Shown here one piece after another: positions 44,408-53,120 of a stretch of DNA of 64,000 nucleotides (its first letter is position 1; every line of letters starts with the position of its first letter). This stretch comes from AP-16 sp046727735. Its GTDB lineage: Bacteria; Pseudomonadota; Alphaproteobacteria; Rhizobiales; Xanthobacteraceae. The notes beneath the pieces are model-generated. The model was not told the origin of the DNA, did not search any database, and saw nothing but the letters and a program-made list of their open reading frames with translations. The position numbers were made by a program, and so were the translations under genes. The stretch lies in the NCBI GenBank assembly GCA_046727735.1, contig JBKPDF010000046.1, positions 1 to 64,000 on the forward strand, written 5' to 3'.

Positions 44408-46252
44408 ATGAGCAACGCCGAGACCTCCGATAGCTGGCGCATGCCCTTCGAGGCGCCCTCGCCCGCGCCGGCGGCCGGCTATCGGGTGCTCGCCCGCAAA
44501 TATCGGCCCGCCACCTTCCAGGAGCTGATCGGCCAGGACGCGATGGTGCGCACGCTCTCGAATGCGTTCGAGACCGGCCGCATCCCGCAAGCCTGGATTC
44601 TCACGGGCGTGCGCGGCGTCGGCAAGACCACGACCGCGCGCATCCTCGCGCGCGCGCTCAATTACCAGCGCGAGGACGGCTCCGGCGGCCCGACGGTAGA
44701 CATGCCGGTGCTCGGCGTGCATTGCCGGGCCATCATGGAGAGCCGGCACGTCGACGTGCTGGAAATGGACGCCGCGTCCCACAACGGCGTCGACGATATT
44801 CGCCAGATCAACGACGCGATCCGCTACGCGCCGGTCAGCGCCCGCTACAAGGTATACATCCTCGACGAAGTGCACATGCTTACCGGGCAGGCCTTCAACG
44901 CGTTGCTGAAAACGCTGGAGGAGCCGCCGCCCCACGCCAAGTTCGTGTTTGCCACGACCGAAGTGCGCAAGGTGCCGGTCACCGTGCTGTCGCGCTGCCA
45001 GCGCTTCGATCTGCGGCGGGTCGAGGCCGGCCTTCTGACGAGCCATTTGGAAAGCATCGCAGCGAAGGAGGCCGTGTCGGCAGAAGCCGATGCGCTCGCG
45101 TTGATCGCGCGCGCCGCGGAAGGCTCGGTGCGCGATGCGCTCTCGCTCTTGGACCAGGCGATCGCCCATGCCGGATCGGATCGGGCCGGAGCGGTCGCGA
45201 TCGGGGCCGAGGACGTGCGGCAGATGCTGGGCCTTGCCGACCGCGCCCGCATCATCGATCTGTTCGAGGCGTTGATGCGCGGCGACGTTGCCGGCGCACT
45301 GGGGGAGTTGCGAAGCCAATACGATTCCGGCGCGGATCCCGCGGTCGTGCTCGCGGACCTTGCCGAGTTCACGCATTTCGTCACGCGTCTGAAGATCGTG
45401 CCGGCAGTGGCGGACGATCGCTCGCTCTCCGAGGTCGAGCGCGTGCGCGGTCGAGCCCTTGCGGCCGGACTCGCGATGCGGACCTTGTCCCGCGCCTGGC
45501 AGATGCTGTTCCACGGCATGGCCGAGGTGCAGTCGGCGCCGAAGCCGATCGCGGCCGCCGAAATGGTGCTGGTACGGATCGCCTATGCGGCCGACCTGCC
45601 GACCCCCGATGAGGTGATCCGTTCGCTGCGCGGAGAAAAACCGGCGGAGCCGAATCTTTCTACGACGCCCGCCGAGTCCGGCGCGGCCCCCCCGCCGCGG
45701 CTCGAGATGCGGCCCGCATCGCGCGCCGGGAGCACGGCTGTCGCGCCCACGCCGCGCCCGGCAGAGCCTGCGCGCGAGCCCGTCGCGATCGCTCGGTTCG
45801 AGGACCTGATCGCCCTCGCGGAGGAGAAGCGCGACCTTCCGGCGCGCAGCGCGCTCGAGCGCGACGTGCGGCTCGTCCGCCTGGAGGACGGCAAGCTCGA
45901 AATCGCGCTCGAACCGGGTGCCTCGAAATCGCTCGTGCACGAGCTTTCGCGCAAGCTTGCGGAATGGACCGGGCGGCGCTGGCTCGTGGTGGTGTCCGCC
46001 GATCCGGGCGCGCCGAGCCTGCGGACTCAACGCGAGGCACAGCGCTCCGAGCTCGTGCGCGGCGTGCGCGCCGATCCGCTGGTACAGGCCGTGCTCTCGC
46101 GGTTCCCGGGCGCCGAGATCCTCGATGTGCGCCGCCGCGGGACGGACGCTGGCCCGGCCGACCCTGCGGCCGAGGACGCGAGCGCGATGTTGGACGAGAG
46201 CTCGGCGTTCGGCAGCCGCGGCGCCGAGGACGCGGTCGATGACGATTTCTGA
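44408..46252 (+). CDS. dnaX: DNA polymerase III subunit gamma/tau
   Basis: 614-aa clamp-loader subunit. Residues about 25-380 form the AAA+ motor with Walker A GVRGVGKTTTARILARAL, Walker B YILDEVHML, and SRCQRFDLRRVE (SRC motif). The zinc module has only the later cysteine (GVHC), common in alphaproteobacteria. A Pro/Ala-rich linker (about 395-450) leads to the C-terminal tau-type domain that binds the polymerase and helicase. I see no long A-run slippery site, so only the full-length form is expected. It is followed by ybaB after 26 nt and recR after a further 6. Confidence 0.96.
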   Translation: MSNAETSDSWRMPFEAPSPAPAAGYRVLARKYRPATFQELIGQDAMVRTLSNAFETGRIPQAWILTGVRGVGKTTTARILARALNYQREDGSGGPTVDMPVLGVHCRAIMESRHVDVLEMDAASHNGVDDIRQINDAIRYAPVSARYKVYILDEVHMLTGQAFNALLKTLEEPPPHAKFVFATTEVRKVPVTVLSRCQRFDLRRVEAGLLTSHLESIAAKEAVSAEADALALIARAAEGSVRDALSLLDQAIAHAGSDRAGAVAIGAEDVRQMLGLADRARIIDLFEALMRGDVAGALGELRSQYDSGADPAVVLADLAEFTHFVTRLKIVPAVADDRSLSEVERVRGRALAAGLAMRTLSRAWQMLFHGMAEVQSAPKPIAAAEMVLVRIAYAADLPTPDEVIRSLRGEKPAEPNLSTTPAESGAAPPPRLEMRPASRAGSTAVAPTPRPAEPAREPVAIARFEDLIALAEEKRDLPARSALERDVRLVRLEDGKLEIALEPGASKSLVHELSRKLAEWTGRRWLVVVSADPGAPSLRTQREAQRSELVRGVRADPLVQAVLSRFPGAEILDVRRRGTDAGPADPAAEDASAMLDESSAFGSRGAEDAVDDDF

Positions 46253-46278
46253 GCGCGCGGCACGCGGAAGGTGAGGAG

Positions 46279-46599
46279 ATGCCGGATTTCACCAGCTTGA
46301 TGAAACAGGCGGCCGAGCTCCAGGCCAAGATGCAGGCGATGCAGGCCGAGCTCGATCAGATCGAGGTCGAGGGCACGGCCGGCGGCGGTGCCGTGAAGGT
46401 GACGCTCACGGCGAAAACCGAGCTGAAATCCGTGAGCATCGATGCCGCGCTGCTCAAGCCCGACGACAAGGAGATCGTCGAGGATCTGCTGGTTGCCGCC
46501 CATGCGGACGCGCGGCGCAAGGCCGAGGCTCTGCTCCAGGAAAAAATGCAGCAATTGACCGGCGGATTGCCGCTGCCGCCCGGCATGAAGCTGATCTGA
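46279..46599 (+). CDS. YbaB/EbfC family nucleoid-associated protein
   Basis: 106-aa DNA-binding protein, tweezer-shaped dimer in known members. Opens MPDFTSLMKQAAELQAKMQAMQAEL, a coiled-coil helix, followed by EVEGTAGGGAVKVTLTAKTELKSVSID, and ends GGLPLPPGMKLI, all typical. It sits between dnaX and recR, the conserved order that links it to recombination and replication functions, though its precise role remains unclear in any organism. Confidence 0.95.
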   Translation: MPDFTSLMKQAAELQAKMQAMQAELDQIEVEGTAGGGAVKVTLTAKTELKSVSIDAALLKPDDKEIVEDLLVAAHADARRKAEALLQEKMQQLTGGLPLPPGMKLI

Positions 46600-46605
46600 G
46601 CGCGC

Positions 46606-47208
46606 ATGTCCGCCGCCGCCGGCCCCGAAATCGATCGCCTGATCCAATTGCTCGCGCGCCTTCCCGGACTGGGGCCGCGCTCCGCCCGGCGCGCCGCCCT
46701 GCACCTCATCAAGAAGCGCGAATTGCTGATGGCGCCGCTCGCCGCGGCGCTGCAGTCGGCGCTGGAAAAGATCGGGATCTGCGCGGTGTGCGGCAATATC
46801 GACACGCAGAACCCGTGCAGCCTGTGCACCGATCCGCGGCGCGACGCTTCGGTCATCGTGGTGGTCGCCGACGTCGCGGATCTCTGGGCGCTCGAACGCG
46901 CGCAGGCGATTCGCGCGCGCTACCACGTGCTCGGCGGCACGCTCTCCCCGCTCGACGGCGTCGGCCCGCAGGAACTCTCGATCGACGCGCTCGTCGGCCG
47001 CGCCCGCGCGCCGGAGATCGGCGAGGTGATCCTGGCGCTCAACGCCACGGTCGACGGCCAGACCACCGCGCACTACATCACCGATCTGTTGCAGGACGCG
47101 AACGTCAAGGTGACGAAGCTCGCGCACGGCGTTCCGGTCGGCGGCGAGCTCGATTATCTCGACGAGGGCACGCTTGCGGCCGCGATCCGGAGTCGCACCG
47201 CGTTCTGA
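46606..47208 (+). CDS. recR: Recombination mediator protein RecR
   Basis: 200-aa RecFOR-pathway protein that helps load RecA at gaps. The N-terminal helix-hairpin-helix includes LPGLGPRSARRAALHLI. The zinc finger is CAVCGNIDTQNPCSLC, then the Toprim domain with VVVVADVADLWALERA (acidic residues) and a Walker B-like VTKLAHGVPVGGELDYLDEGTL at the end. It is the third gene of the dnaX-ybaB-recR unit. Confidence 0.97.
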   Translation: MSAAAGPEIDRLIQLLARLPGLGPRSARRAALHLIKKRELLMAPLAAALQSALEKIGICAVCGNIDTQNPCSLCTDPRRDASVIVVVADVADLWALERAQAIRARYHVLGGTLSPLDGVGPQELSIDALVGRARAPEIGEVILALNATVDGQTTAHYITDLLQDANVKVTKLAHGVPVGGELDYLDEGTLAAAIRSRTAF

Positions 47209-47247
47209 GTTTTGCTGCACGAAGGTGTGCTGCCCGGCAGCAAACGA

Positions 47248-48663
47248 TCAACCGGATCCGAGTTCGGGCTTCGCCGTAATCAGTTCCCGGAAATGGCCGC
47301 GCCATTGCAGGATCGCCAGCAGCGCGAAACTCGGCAGCGCGACCGCGACGCAGATCGCGAAGAAAATCGGCCAGCCGGTCGTGTACGCCACATAGCCCGC
47401 GAACGACGACAGATAGGTCCGGCCCACGGCGGCGAGCGCCGTGAGCAGCGCGTATTGCGTCGCGGTGTGCAGCGGATTGCGGCACAGCGCCGACAAATAG
47501 GCCACGAAGATCACGGTGCCGATCGCGCTGGTGAAATTCTCGGCCGTGATCGCGAAGGTCAGGGCGGCGACGTCGGGGCCGAGCGTGGCGAGCCAGCTGA
47601 AGGACAGATTGGCGAACGCCTGGAGGATGCCGCCGATCCACAGGCTCGTCGCCAGCGGGTAGGCCCGCGCCAGGAAGCCGCCGAAGAATCCGCCGATCAG
47701 CGTCGCGGCGAGCCCGACGCCCTTGACGATCGCCGCATATTCGTTGCGCGAGAAACCGATATCGATGACGAACGGCGCGGTCATCGCGCCCGCGAACGCA
47801 TCCGTGAATTTGTAGAGCACCACGAACGCCAACGCGACGAGCGCCATCTCGCGGGTGAGAAACTCGGAAAACGCCCCGGCCGCGGCCTTGAGAACGCGCA
47901 CGAGCGGATGTTGCCGCGCGTGCACGGCCTCCGCGGCCGCAGATTTTTCCGGCTCGGTGGCGACGAGGGTCGTCGCGATGCCGACCACGACGAGCGCCGC
48001 CATCACCACATAGCCCCACGTCCATGCCGCGTGCCGGCCGGTTCCCCACGCCTCGAACGCGCTGACCAGGAATAGCGCCCCCGCGGTCGAGGCGAGCATG
48101 CCGATCCGATACGCCGCCACGTAGGAGGCCATGCCGGCGGCCTGCTCGCGGTCGTCGAGGCTTTCGATCCGGAATGCGTCGATGACGATGTCCTGCGTAG
48201 CCGATGCGGTGGCGACGCACAGCGCGCCGACCGCGACCAGCATCGGGGAAACGGCGGGATCGCAGAACGCCAGAAACACGATCGCGGCGATCAAGAGGAG
48301 CTGCGAGAGCACGAGCCAGGCGCGGCGGCGCCCCAACAACTTGGCGAGCAGCGGCAGGTCGAGCGCGTCGATCAGCGGCGCCCATGCGAATTTCACCGCA
48401 TAGGGCGTGCCCACCAGGCTGAACAGGCCGATGGTCCGCAGGTCCACCCCGGCTTCCCGCATCCAGACCGCGAGCGTCGAGCCGGACAGCGCCAGCGGCA
48501 GTCCGGCCGAGAAGCCGAGAAACAGCACGATCAGCACGCGCGGTTTGAGATAGACCGCGAGCGCGTCGAGCCAGGCGGGACGGCCCGCCGCCGCTTCGAG
48601 CGAGGGAGCGAGTGCCGGCTCGGGGGCGGGGATCGTGTCGGGGTTCCTCATCGGCGCGTGCAT
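47248..48663 (-). CDS. MFS permease, AmpG-like muropeptide transporter
   Basis: 471-aa inner membrane transporter with 12 or more hydrophobic segments. It shows the AmpG family features FLGFSAGLPLALSGSTLAVWMREAGVDLRTIGLFSL and AWAPLIDALDLPLL near the N-terminus, ATASATQDIVIDAFRIE in the middle loop, and ITAENFTSAIGTVIFVAYLSALC in the C-terminal half. AmpG imports GlcNAc-anhydroMurNAc peptides for cell wall recycling and beta-lactamase induction. The start could also be an in-frame ATG 4 codons later. It lies 27 nt downstream of rmuC on the same strand. Confidence 0.88.
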   Translation of the reverse strand: MHAPMRNPDTIPAPEPALAPSLEAAAGRPAWLDALAVYLKPRVLIVLFLGFSAGLPLALSGSTLAVWMREAGVDLRTIGLFSLVGTPYAVKFAWAPLIDALDLPLLAKLLGRRRAWLVLSQLLLIAAIVFLAFCDPAVSPMLVAVGALCVATASATQDIVIDAFRIESLDDREQAAGMASYVAAYRIGMLASTAGALFLVSAFEAWGTGRHAAWTWGYVVMAALVVVGIATTLVATEPEKSAAAEAVHARQHPLVRVLKAAAGAFSEFLTREMALVALAFVVLYKFTDAFAGAMTAPFVIDIGFSRNEYAAIVKGVGLAATLIGGFFGGFLARAYPLATSLWIGGILQAFANLSFSWLATLGPDVAALTFAITAENFTSAIGTVIFVAYLSALCRNPLHTATQYALLTALAAVGRTYLSSFAGYVAYTTGWPIFFAICVAVALPSFALLAILQWRGHFRELITAKPELGSG

Positions 48664-48690
48664 AGCCCGACCGAGCGGCGAAAATCAGGC

Positions 48691-49875
48691 CTATTCGCCG
48701 GCTTCGAGCTTGCGGCCGATCGGCGCAGGAATGATGCGAGCTTCGCGCAACGGCTCTTCCTCCTGGAACTCCAGCGCCTCGATGCGTCCGCCGCGCTTGG
48801 TGATCTTGTCGGCCGAGATGAGAATCTGTGCGACGTCGTCGGTCGCTTGGCCGAAATGCTGCTGCAGCTTCAGGACGCGCTCGCGCAGCCGCTCGACGTC
48901 GCCCATCAGATGGCCGACCTCGGTTCGGATCTCCTGGGCCGCCTCGCGCATGCGCGCGTCCTTGCAAATCTGCTGCATCACCTGGATGGCGAGCATCAAC
49001 AGCGAGGGCGAGACCAGGACGACCTGGGACCGATAGGCCTTTTGGATCACGTCGTCGAAGCCGTCGTGGAGCTCGGCATAGACCGATTCCGACGGCACGA
49101 ACATCAGGGCGACCTCCTGAGTCTCCCCCGGGATGAGATAGCGTTGTGCGATGTCGCCGACGTGCTTGAGCACGTCCTGGCGCAGGCGTTGCCCGGCGTG
49201 CTTGCGTTGCTCCTCGCTCGCCGCCTGGCGCAGCGCGGTGACCGCCTCGAGCGGGAATTTCGCGTCGATGATGACCGGGCGCGGGTCGCCAGGAAGAAAA
49301 ATCGCGCAGTCGGGCCGGGTGCGGTTCGACAGCGTGAACTGGAATTCGAAGCATCCTTTCGGCAGTCCGTCGCGCACGATCGCTTCCATGCGGCCCTGGC
49401 CGAACGCGCCGCGCGCCTGCTTGTTGGCCAGCACTTCCTTGAGCGAGGTCACTTGGCTGCTCAGATCGGCAAGATTCTTCTGGGCGTTGTCGATCAGCGC
49501 CAGCCGTTCGTGGAGATGGCGCAGGCTCTCGACCGTGTGGCGGGTCGTGGTTTCCATCGACTGGCCGACGCGGTGGGTCACGGCATCGAGCCGCTCGGCC
49601 AGCACCCGCGCGAGCTCGGTGTGGCGGCCGGTCAGCATTTCGCCCATGGTGTGGATGCGGCCGGCGGTATCGGACTGGACGCGCGCAAGCTCGCCGACCC
49701 GCGCCTCGATTTCTGCGCTGCGTGTCGCTTGCCGCGCCGCCTCGACGCTGCGGGCGCGGGACGCGCGTGCGATCAAGAGCGCGGCCGCGAGCAGCGCGAG
49801 CACGAGGACAACCGCCGTCCCCAGGATCAGGACGGCACTGCCCGGAACGCCGATCCCCGCGAGGTTCGCATCCAT
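48691..49875 (-). CDS. rmuC: DNA recombination protein RmuC homologue
   Basis: 394-aa protein. A transmembrane helix (about residues 13-37) anchors a coiled-coil stretch (40-160), then a restriction-endonuclease-like RmuC core with FEFQFTLSNRTRPDCAIFLP and PVIIDAKFPLEAV (Asp and Lys of the nuclease motif), and MFVPSESVYAELHD. In E. coli RmuC limits rearrangements at inverted repeats. It is divergent from def. Confidence 0.92.
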   Translation of the reverse strand: MDANLAGIGVPGSAVLILGTAVVLVLALLAAALLIARASRARSVEAARQATRSAEIEARVGELARVQSDTAGRIHTMGEMLTGRHTELARVLAERLDAVTHRVGQSMETTTRHTVESLRHLHERLALIDNAQKNLADLSSQVTSLKEVLANKQARGAFGQGRMEAIVRDGLPKGCFEFQFTLSNRTRPDCAIFLPGDPRPVIIDAKFPLEAVTALRQAASEEQRKHAGQRLRQDVLKHVGDIAQRYLIPGETQEVALMFVPSESVYAELHDGFDDVIQKAYRSQVVLVSPSLLMLAIQVMQQICKDARMREAAQEIRTEVGHLMGDVERLRERVLKLQQHFGQATDDVAQILISADKITKRGGRIEALEFQEEEPLREARIIPAPIGRKLEAGE

Positions 49876-49950
49876 GCGGTTGTTCTAGACCGATTCGCCA
49901 CGATCCCGCATGCATTGACCCCGCCCCGGCTTGCTCTTACATCGCCGCGC

Positions 49951-50466
49951 ATGGCCCAGCGCCCCATCCTCACCTTGCCGGATCCGCGGCTGCGGCTCGT
50001 CTCCGCGCCGGTCGACAAGCTCGACCCGGAGCTGCGCAAGCTTGTGGATGACATGTTCGAAACCATGTACGCCGCGCCCGGCATCGGGCTCGCCGCGATT
50101 CAGGTCGGGGTTCCCAAGCGCGTCGTGACGATGGATCTCGCCAAGAAAGAGGAGACGAAACAGCCCGTGGTCTACATCAACCCGGAGCTGCTGTGGGCCT
50201 CGGACGAGCGCGCGACCTACGAGGAGGGCTGCCTGTCGATCCCGGAATATTATGAGGAAGTCGAGCGGCCGGGGCAGGTCAGGGTCCGCTACACCGATCT
50301 CGATGGCCAGGTGCAGGAGATCGAAGCCAACGGCCTGCTTGCCACCTGCCTGCAGCACGAGATCGATCACCTCAACGGCGTGCTGTTCATCGATCATCTC
50401 TCGAAGCTCAAACGCGACCGCATCGTCAAGAAATTCAGCAAGGCCGCGAAGCGCGAAGAAGCGTGA
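49951..50466 (+). CDS. def: Peptide deformylase
   Basis: 171-aa metallohydrolase that removes the N-formyl group from new proteins. All three motifs are present: GIGLAAIQVG near residue 45, EGCLSIPEYYEEV near 90 (metal-binding Cys) and QHEIDHLNGVLFIDHL near 130 (two His and the catalytic Glu). It normally precedes fmt directly; here the two are separated by a toxin-antitoxin module. Divergent from rmuC. Confidence 0.97.
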   Translation: MAQRPILTLPDPRLRLVSAPVDKLDPELRKLVDDMFETMYAAPGIGLAAIQVGVPKRVVTMDLAKKEETKQPVVYINPELLWASDERATYEEGCLSIPEYYEEVERPGQVRVRYTDLDGQVQEIEANGLLATCLQHEIDHLNGVLFIDHLSKLKRDRIVKKFSKAAKREEA

Positions 50467-50504
50467 ATTGCCTGTGCGATCGTTTCACCGGTCACATTGG
50501 ACAT

Positions 50505-50536
50505 TTGTCACCGACTTTGATATCAACGATATCAAA
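50505..50536 (+). promoter_or_regulatory. Promoter-operator of the FitAB-like module
   Basis: TTGTCA (50505-50510), 17 nt, GATATC (50528-50533) forms a plausible promoter. Over it lies a 21-bp perfect inverted repeat, TTTGATATC-AAC-GATATCAAA (50516-50536), whose right arm covers the -10 and which ends 10 nt before the antitoxin ATG. This is the expected site for autorepression by a ribbon-helix-helix antitoxin with its toxin. Confidence 0.75.
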
Positions 50537-50546
50537 TAGGTGATTC

Positions 50547-50789
50547 ATGGCCGATCTTCTCATCCGAGACATCGATCCTGAATTAAAGCGGCGCATCGAG
50601 GAACGGGCGAATGCTCATCGGCGAAGCTTGTCCGAAGAAGCGAAGTCGCTGATCCGTAGAGGACTGACCGGACAGGAGGGTGAGCTGAAGTTGGGCACAG
50701 CACTGTCCAAATTGGTTCCTGCCGAGGATTGGGGCGATGTCGTGTTCGAGCTCTCAGAGCCGCTTCCGCCTCCGCCTGATTTCGAATGA
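50547..50789 (+). CDS. FitA-like ribbon-helix-helix antitoxin
   Basis: 80-aa protein starting MADLLIRDIDPELKRRIEERANAHRRSLSEEAKSLIRRGL, a ribbon-helix-helix DNA-binding domain of the plasmid-stability/FitA type. The C-terminal tail (about residues 45-80, acidic and ending PLPPPPDFE) would wrap the toxin active site. It overlaps the toxin gene by 4 nt (ATGA). It probably binds the palindrome at 50516-50536. Confidence 0.88.
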   Translation: MADLLIRDIDPELKRRIEERANAHRRSLSEEAKSLIRRGLTGQEGELKLGTALSKLVPAEDWGDVVFELSEPLPPPPDFE

Positions 50790-51220
50790 TTCTCCTCGAC
50801 ACGAATGTAGTGTCGGAGAGCCTTCGGCCCAGACCGGATCCCCAACTGCTGGCGTGGCTCGACGCGCAACCGTCGGAGCTCTTTTATTTGTGTACGCCGG
50901 TGTTGGCCGAACTGCGCCGGGGCGCGGAGCGGCTGACGGAAAGCCGCCGCAAGGACCGGCTGCAAGCGGCAATCGATCGCATTGAGAATGATCTGTTTCG
51001 CGGCCGCATACTGGTGTTCGACGTCGAAGCCGCCAAGCAATACGGCAGGGTAGCGGCAATTCGCGAGCAGTCCGGTCGACCCATCGGGCAAATGGATGCG
51101 CTGATTGCAGCAATTGCCTTGAGCCATCACGCCGCTCTCGCAACCCGCAACACCAGCGATTTCGTCGGCCTTGAATTGGAGCTGATTGACCCGTTCGAAC
51201 TCCCTACTCGAGCGGGCTAG
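50786..51220 (+). CDS. FitB/VapC-like PIN-domain ribonuclease toxin
   Basis: 144-aa nuclease with the PIN acidic residues in order: D5 in MILLDTNVVSE, E in TPVLAELRRG, D in GQMDALIAAIA and D in ATRNTSDF. The NTxDF ending is typical of FitB. It cleaves RNA when freed from antitoxin. The gene ends 22 nt before the fmt start, so it lies inside the def-fmt transcription unit. Confidence 0.9.
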   Translation: MILLDTNVVSESLRPRPDPQLLAWLDAQPSELFYLCTPVLAELRRGAERLTESRRKDRLQAAIDRIENDLFRGRILVFDVEAAKQYGRVAAIREQSGRPIGQMDALIAAIALSHHAALATRNTSDFVGLELELIDPFELPTRAG

Positions 51221-51242
51221 TCCCGCCGGAAGAATGCTCCAA

Positions 51243-52172
51243 ATGATGCGCCTGATCTTCATGGGCACGCCCGAGTTCGCGGTGCCGACGCTCGTCGAGA
51301 TCGTCGGGCGCGGGCATGAAGTGACGGCGGTCTATACGGCCCCGCCCAAGCCGGCCGGGCGCGGCATGGAGAGCAAGCCGAGCGCGGTCGAGCGCGAGGC
51401 CCGGCGTTTCGGCCTGCCGGTCGTCACGCCGGAGACGCTGCGCAGCCCGCAAGCGGCGCAAGATTTCCGCGCCCATGGCGCGGACGCGGCGGTCGTCGTC
51501 GCCTACGGAAAACTCCTGCCGAAATCGATCCTGGAAGCGATGCCGCTCGGCTGCTTCAATCTGCATGCCTCGCTGTTGCCGCGCTGGCGCGGCGCCGCGC
51601 CGATCAACCGTGCGGTCATGGCCGGCGATCGGCAAACGGGCGTCACCGTGATGCGGATGGACGAAGGCCTCGACACCGGTCCGATCGCTCTTGCCCAGCC
51701 GGTGCCGATCGGCCCGGATATGACTGCCGGCGAACTCCACGACGCGCTGGCACGCCTCGGCGCCGACCTGATGGTGCGCGCGCTCGGAGGCCTCGAGCGC
51801 GGCGCCCTGCAGTTCACTCCGCAGCCCGCAACCGGCGTGACGTTCGCGCCGAAGATCGAGAACCGCGAGACCCGGATCGAATGGGAGCGTCCGTGGAAAT
51901 CCGTGCACGATCAATGCCGCGGCCTCTCGCCCGTTCCGGGCGCCTGGTTCGAGCTCGCGCAAGCCGGCGCGCCGTTGCGCGTCAAGGTGCTGCGCACGAC
52001 GCGCGGCGAAGGCGAGGGCACGCCCGGGATCTTGCTGAGCCCGCATTTCGACGTGGCCTGCGCGGACGGCGCCGTGCGGATCGTCGAGCTGCAGCGCGCA
52101 GGCCGGCAGCCGATGGCCGCGGAGGAATTCTTGCGCGGCACCAAACTCGGTCCGGGCACGAAGCTCCGGTGA
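51243..52172 (+). CDS. fmt: Methionyl-tRNA formyltransferase
   Basis: 309-aa enzyme that formylates initiator Met-tRNA with 10-formyl-tetrahydrofolate, complementing def. Motifs: MRLIFMGTPEFAVPTL at the start, FNLHASLLPRWRGAAPINRAVMAGD (catalytic Asn, His and SLLP loop, near residue 110-135), and the C-terminal OB-fold from about 205. Two adjacent ATGs (51243 and 51246) are possible starts; GGAAG precedes them by about 9 nt. It leads directly to truA after 7 nt. Confidence 0.96.
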   Translation: MMRLIFMGTPEFAVPTLVEIVGRGHEVTAVYTAPPKPAGRGMESKPSAVEREARRFGLPVVTPETLRSPQAAQDFRAHGADAAVVVAYGKLLPKSILEAMPLGCFNLHASLLPRWRGAAPINRAVMAGDRQTGVTVMRMDEGLDTGPIALAQPVPIGPDMTAGELHDALARLGADLMVRALGGLERGALQFTPQPATGVTFAPKIENRETRIEWERPWKSVHDQCRGLSPVPGAWFELAQAGAPLRVKVLRTTRGEGEGTPGILLSPHFDVACADGAVRIVELQRAGRQPMAAEEFLRGTKLGPGTKLR

Positions 52173-52179
52173 AAGAGGT

Positions 52180-52917
52180 ATGCCGCGCTTCAAGCTCGTC
52201 ATCGAATACGACGGCACGCCGTTCGTGGGCTGGCAGCTGCAGGACGGCGGGCCGTCCGTACAGGGGCTCGTCGCCGACGCGGTCGCGGCGTTTTCCGGCG
52301 AGCGCGCAGGTGTGTTCGGCGCCGGCCGCACCGATGCAGGCGTTCACGCGCTCGGCCAAGTCGCGCATGTCGATCTTGCGCGCGACTGGCGCCCCGACCG
52401 GGTGCGCGACGCGCTCAATGCGCAGCTTCGTCCGCATCCGATCGCCGTGCTCTCGGCCGAAAAGGTCGATGGAAGTTTCGACGCGCGCTTTTCCGCAAAG
52501 CGCCGGCACTATCTCTATCGCATCGTCAATCGCCGGGCGGATCTCGCGCTCGATCGCCAGCGCGCCTGGCGCGTGGCGCGCCGGCTCGATGCCGACGCGA
52601 TGCACGAAGCCGCCCAGGCGCTGGTCGGACGCCACGATTTCACGACATTCCGGGCCGCCGAATGCCAGGCGAAAACGCCGGTGAAGACCCTCGATCGCCT
52701 CGCGGTCGAGCGCAACGGCGAGGAAATTCGGGTCTCCGCCTCGGCGCGCTCGTTCCTGCAGCACCAGGTGCGCTCGATGGTGGGCTCGCTGGTGCTGGTC
52801 GGCGAGGGCAAATGGCGCGCGCAAGATTTGGCGGCGGCGCTCGCCGCGCGCGACCGCAAGGCTTGCGGGCCGGTCGCCCCGCCGGAGGGATTGTATTTGG
52901 CGGGTGTGGAGTATTGA
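52180..52917 (+). CDS. truA: tRNA pseudouridine synthase A
   Basis: 245-aa enzyme making pseudouridine at positions 38-40 of tRNA anticodon stems. The catalytic Asp is in GAGRTDAGVHALGQVAH (near residue 52). Other family segments include KRRHYLYRIVNR and SFLQHQVRSMVGSLVLVG. Starts 7 nt after fmt. It converges with dapE across a repeat-bearing gap. Confidence 0.97.
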   Translation: MPRFKLVIEYDGTPFVGWQLQDGGPSVQGLVADAVAAFSGERAGVFGAGRTDAGVHALGQVAHVDLARDWRPDRVRDALNAQLRPHPIAVLSAEKVDGSFDARFSAKRRHYLYRIVNRRADLALDRQRAWRVARRLDADAMHEAAQALVGRHDFTTFRAAECQAKTPVKTLDRLAVERNGEEIRVSASARSFLQHQVRSMVGSLVLVGEGKWRAQDLAAALAARDRKACGPVAPPEGLYLAGVEY

Positions 52918-52939
52918 GGCGCGATAATCAGGCATCGTG

Positions 52940-52984
52940 TCCCGGGCGCAGCGCAGTCCGCAGTACTGCGCTGCTGAACCGGGA
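52940..52984. repeat. Structured intergenic repeat, nested inverted repeats
   Basis: Outer arms TCCCGG / CCGGGA enclose an inner 10-bp perfect inverted repeat GCAGCGCAGT / ACTGCGCTGC with a 7-nt loop. The wording resembles the element between lepA and ahcY. Located between the convergent truA and dapE genes, it may also serve as a bidirectional terminator. Confidence 0.65.
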
Positions 52985-53120
52985 CCCCGGATCATCGGCG
53001 CGGCTCCTGAGGCGCGAGCGCCATTCTTCGAAGCTCACCCGACTTCGTCGGGTTCTCACCACAGAATGACGGCGCTCGCCTCGAAAGATACCGCGTTTTG
53101 TCCGAGGAAGGCAGATCGAC

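Noticed and set aside
45625..45640. Run of five A in dnaX considered as a frameshift site producing gamma
   Set aside because: Too short for the known A AAA AAG slippery motif and no stimulatory hairpin or early stop fits.
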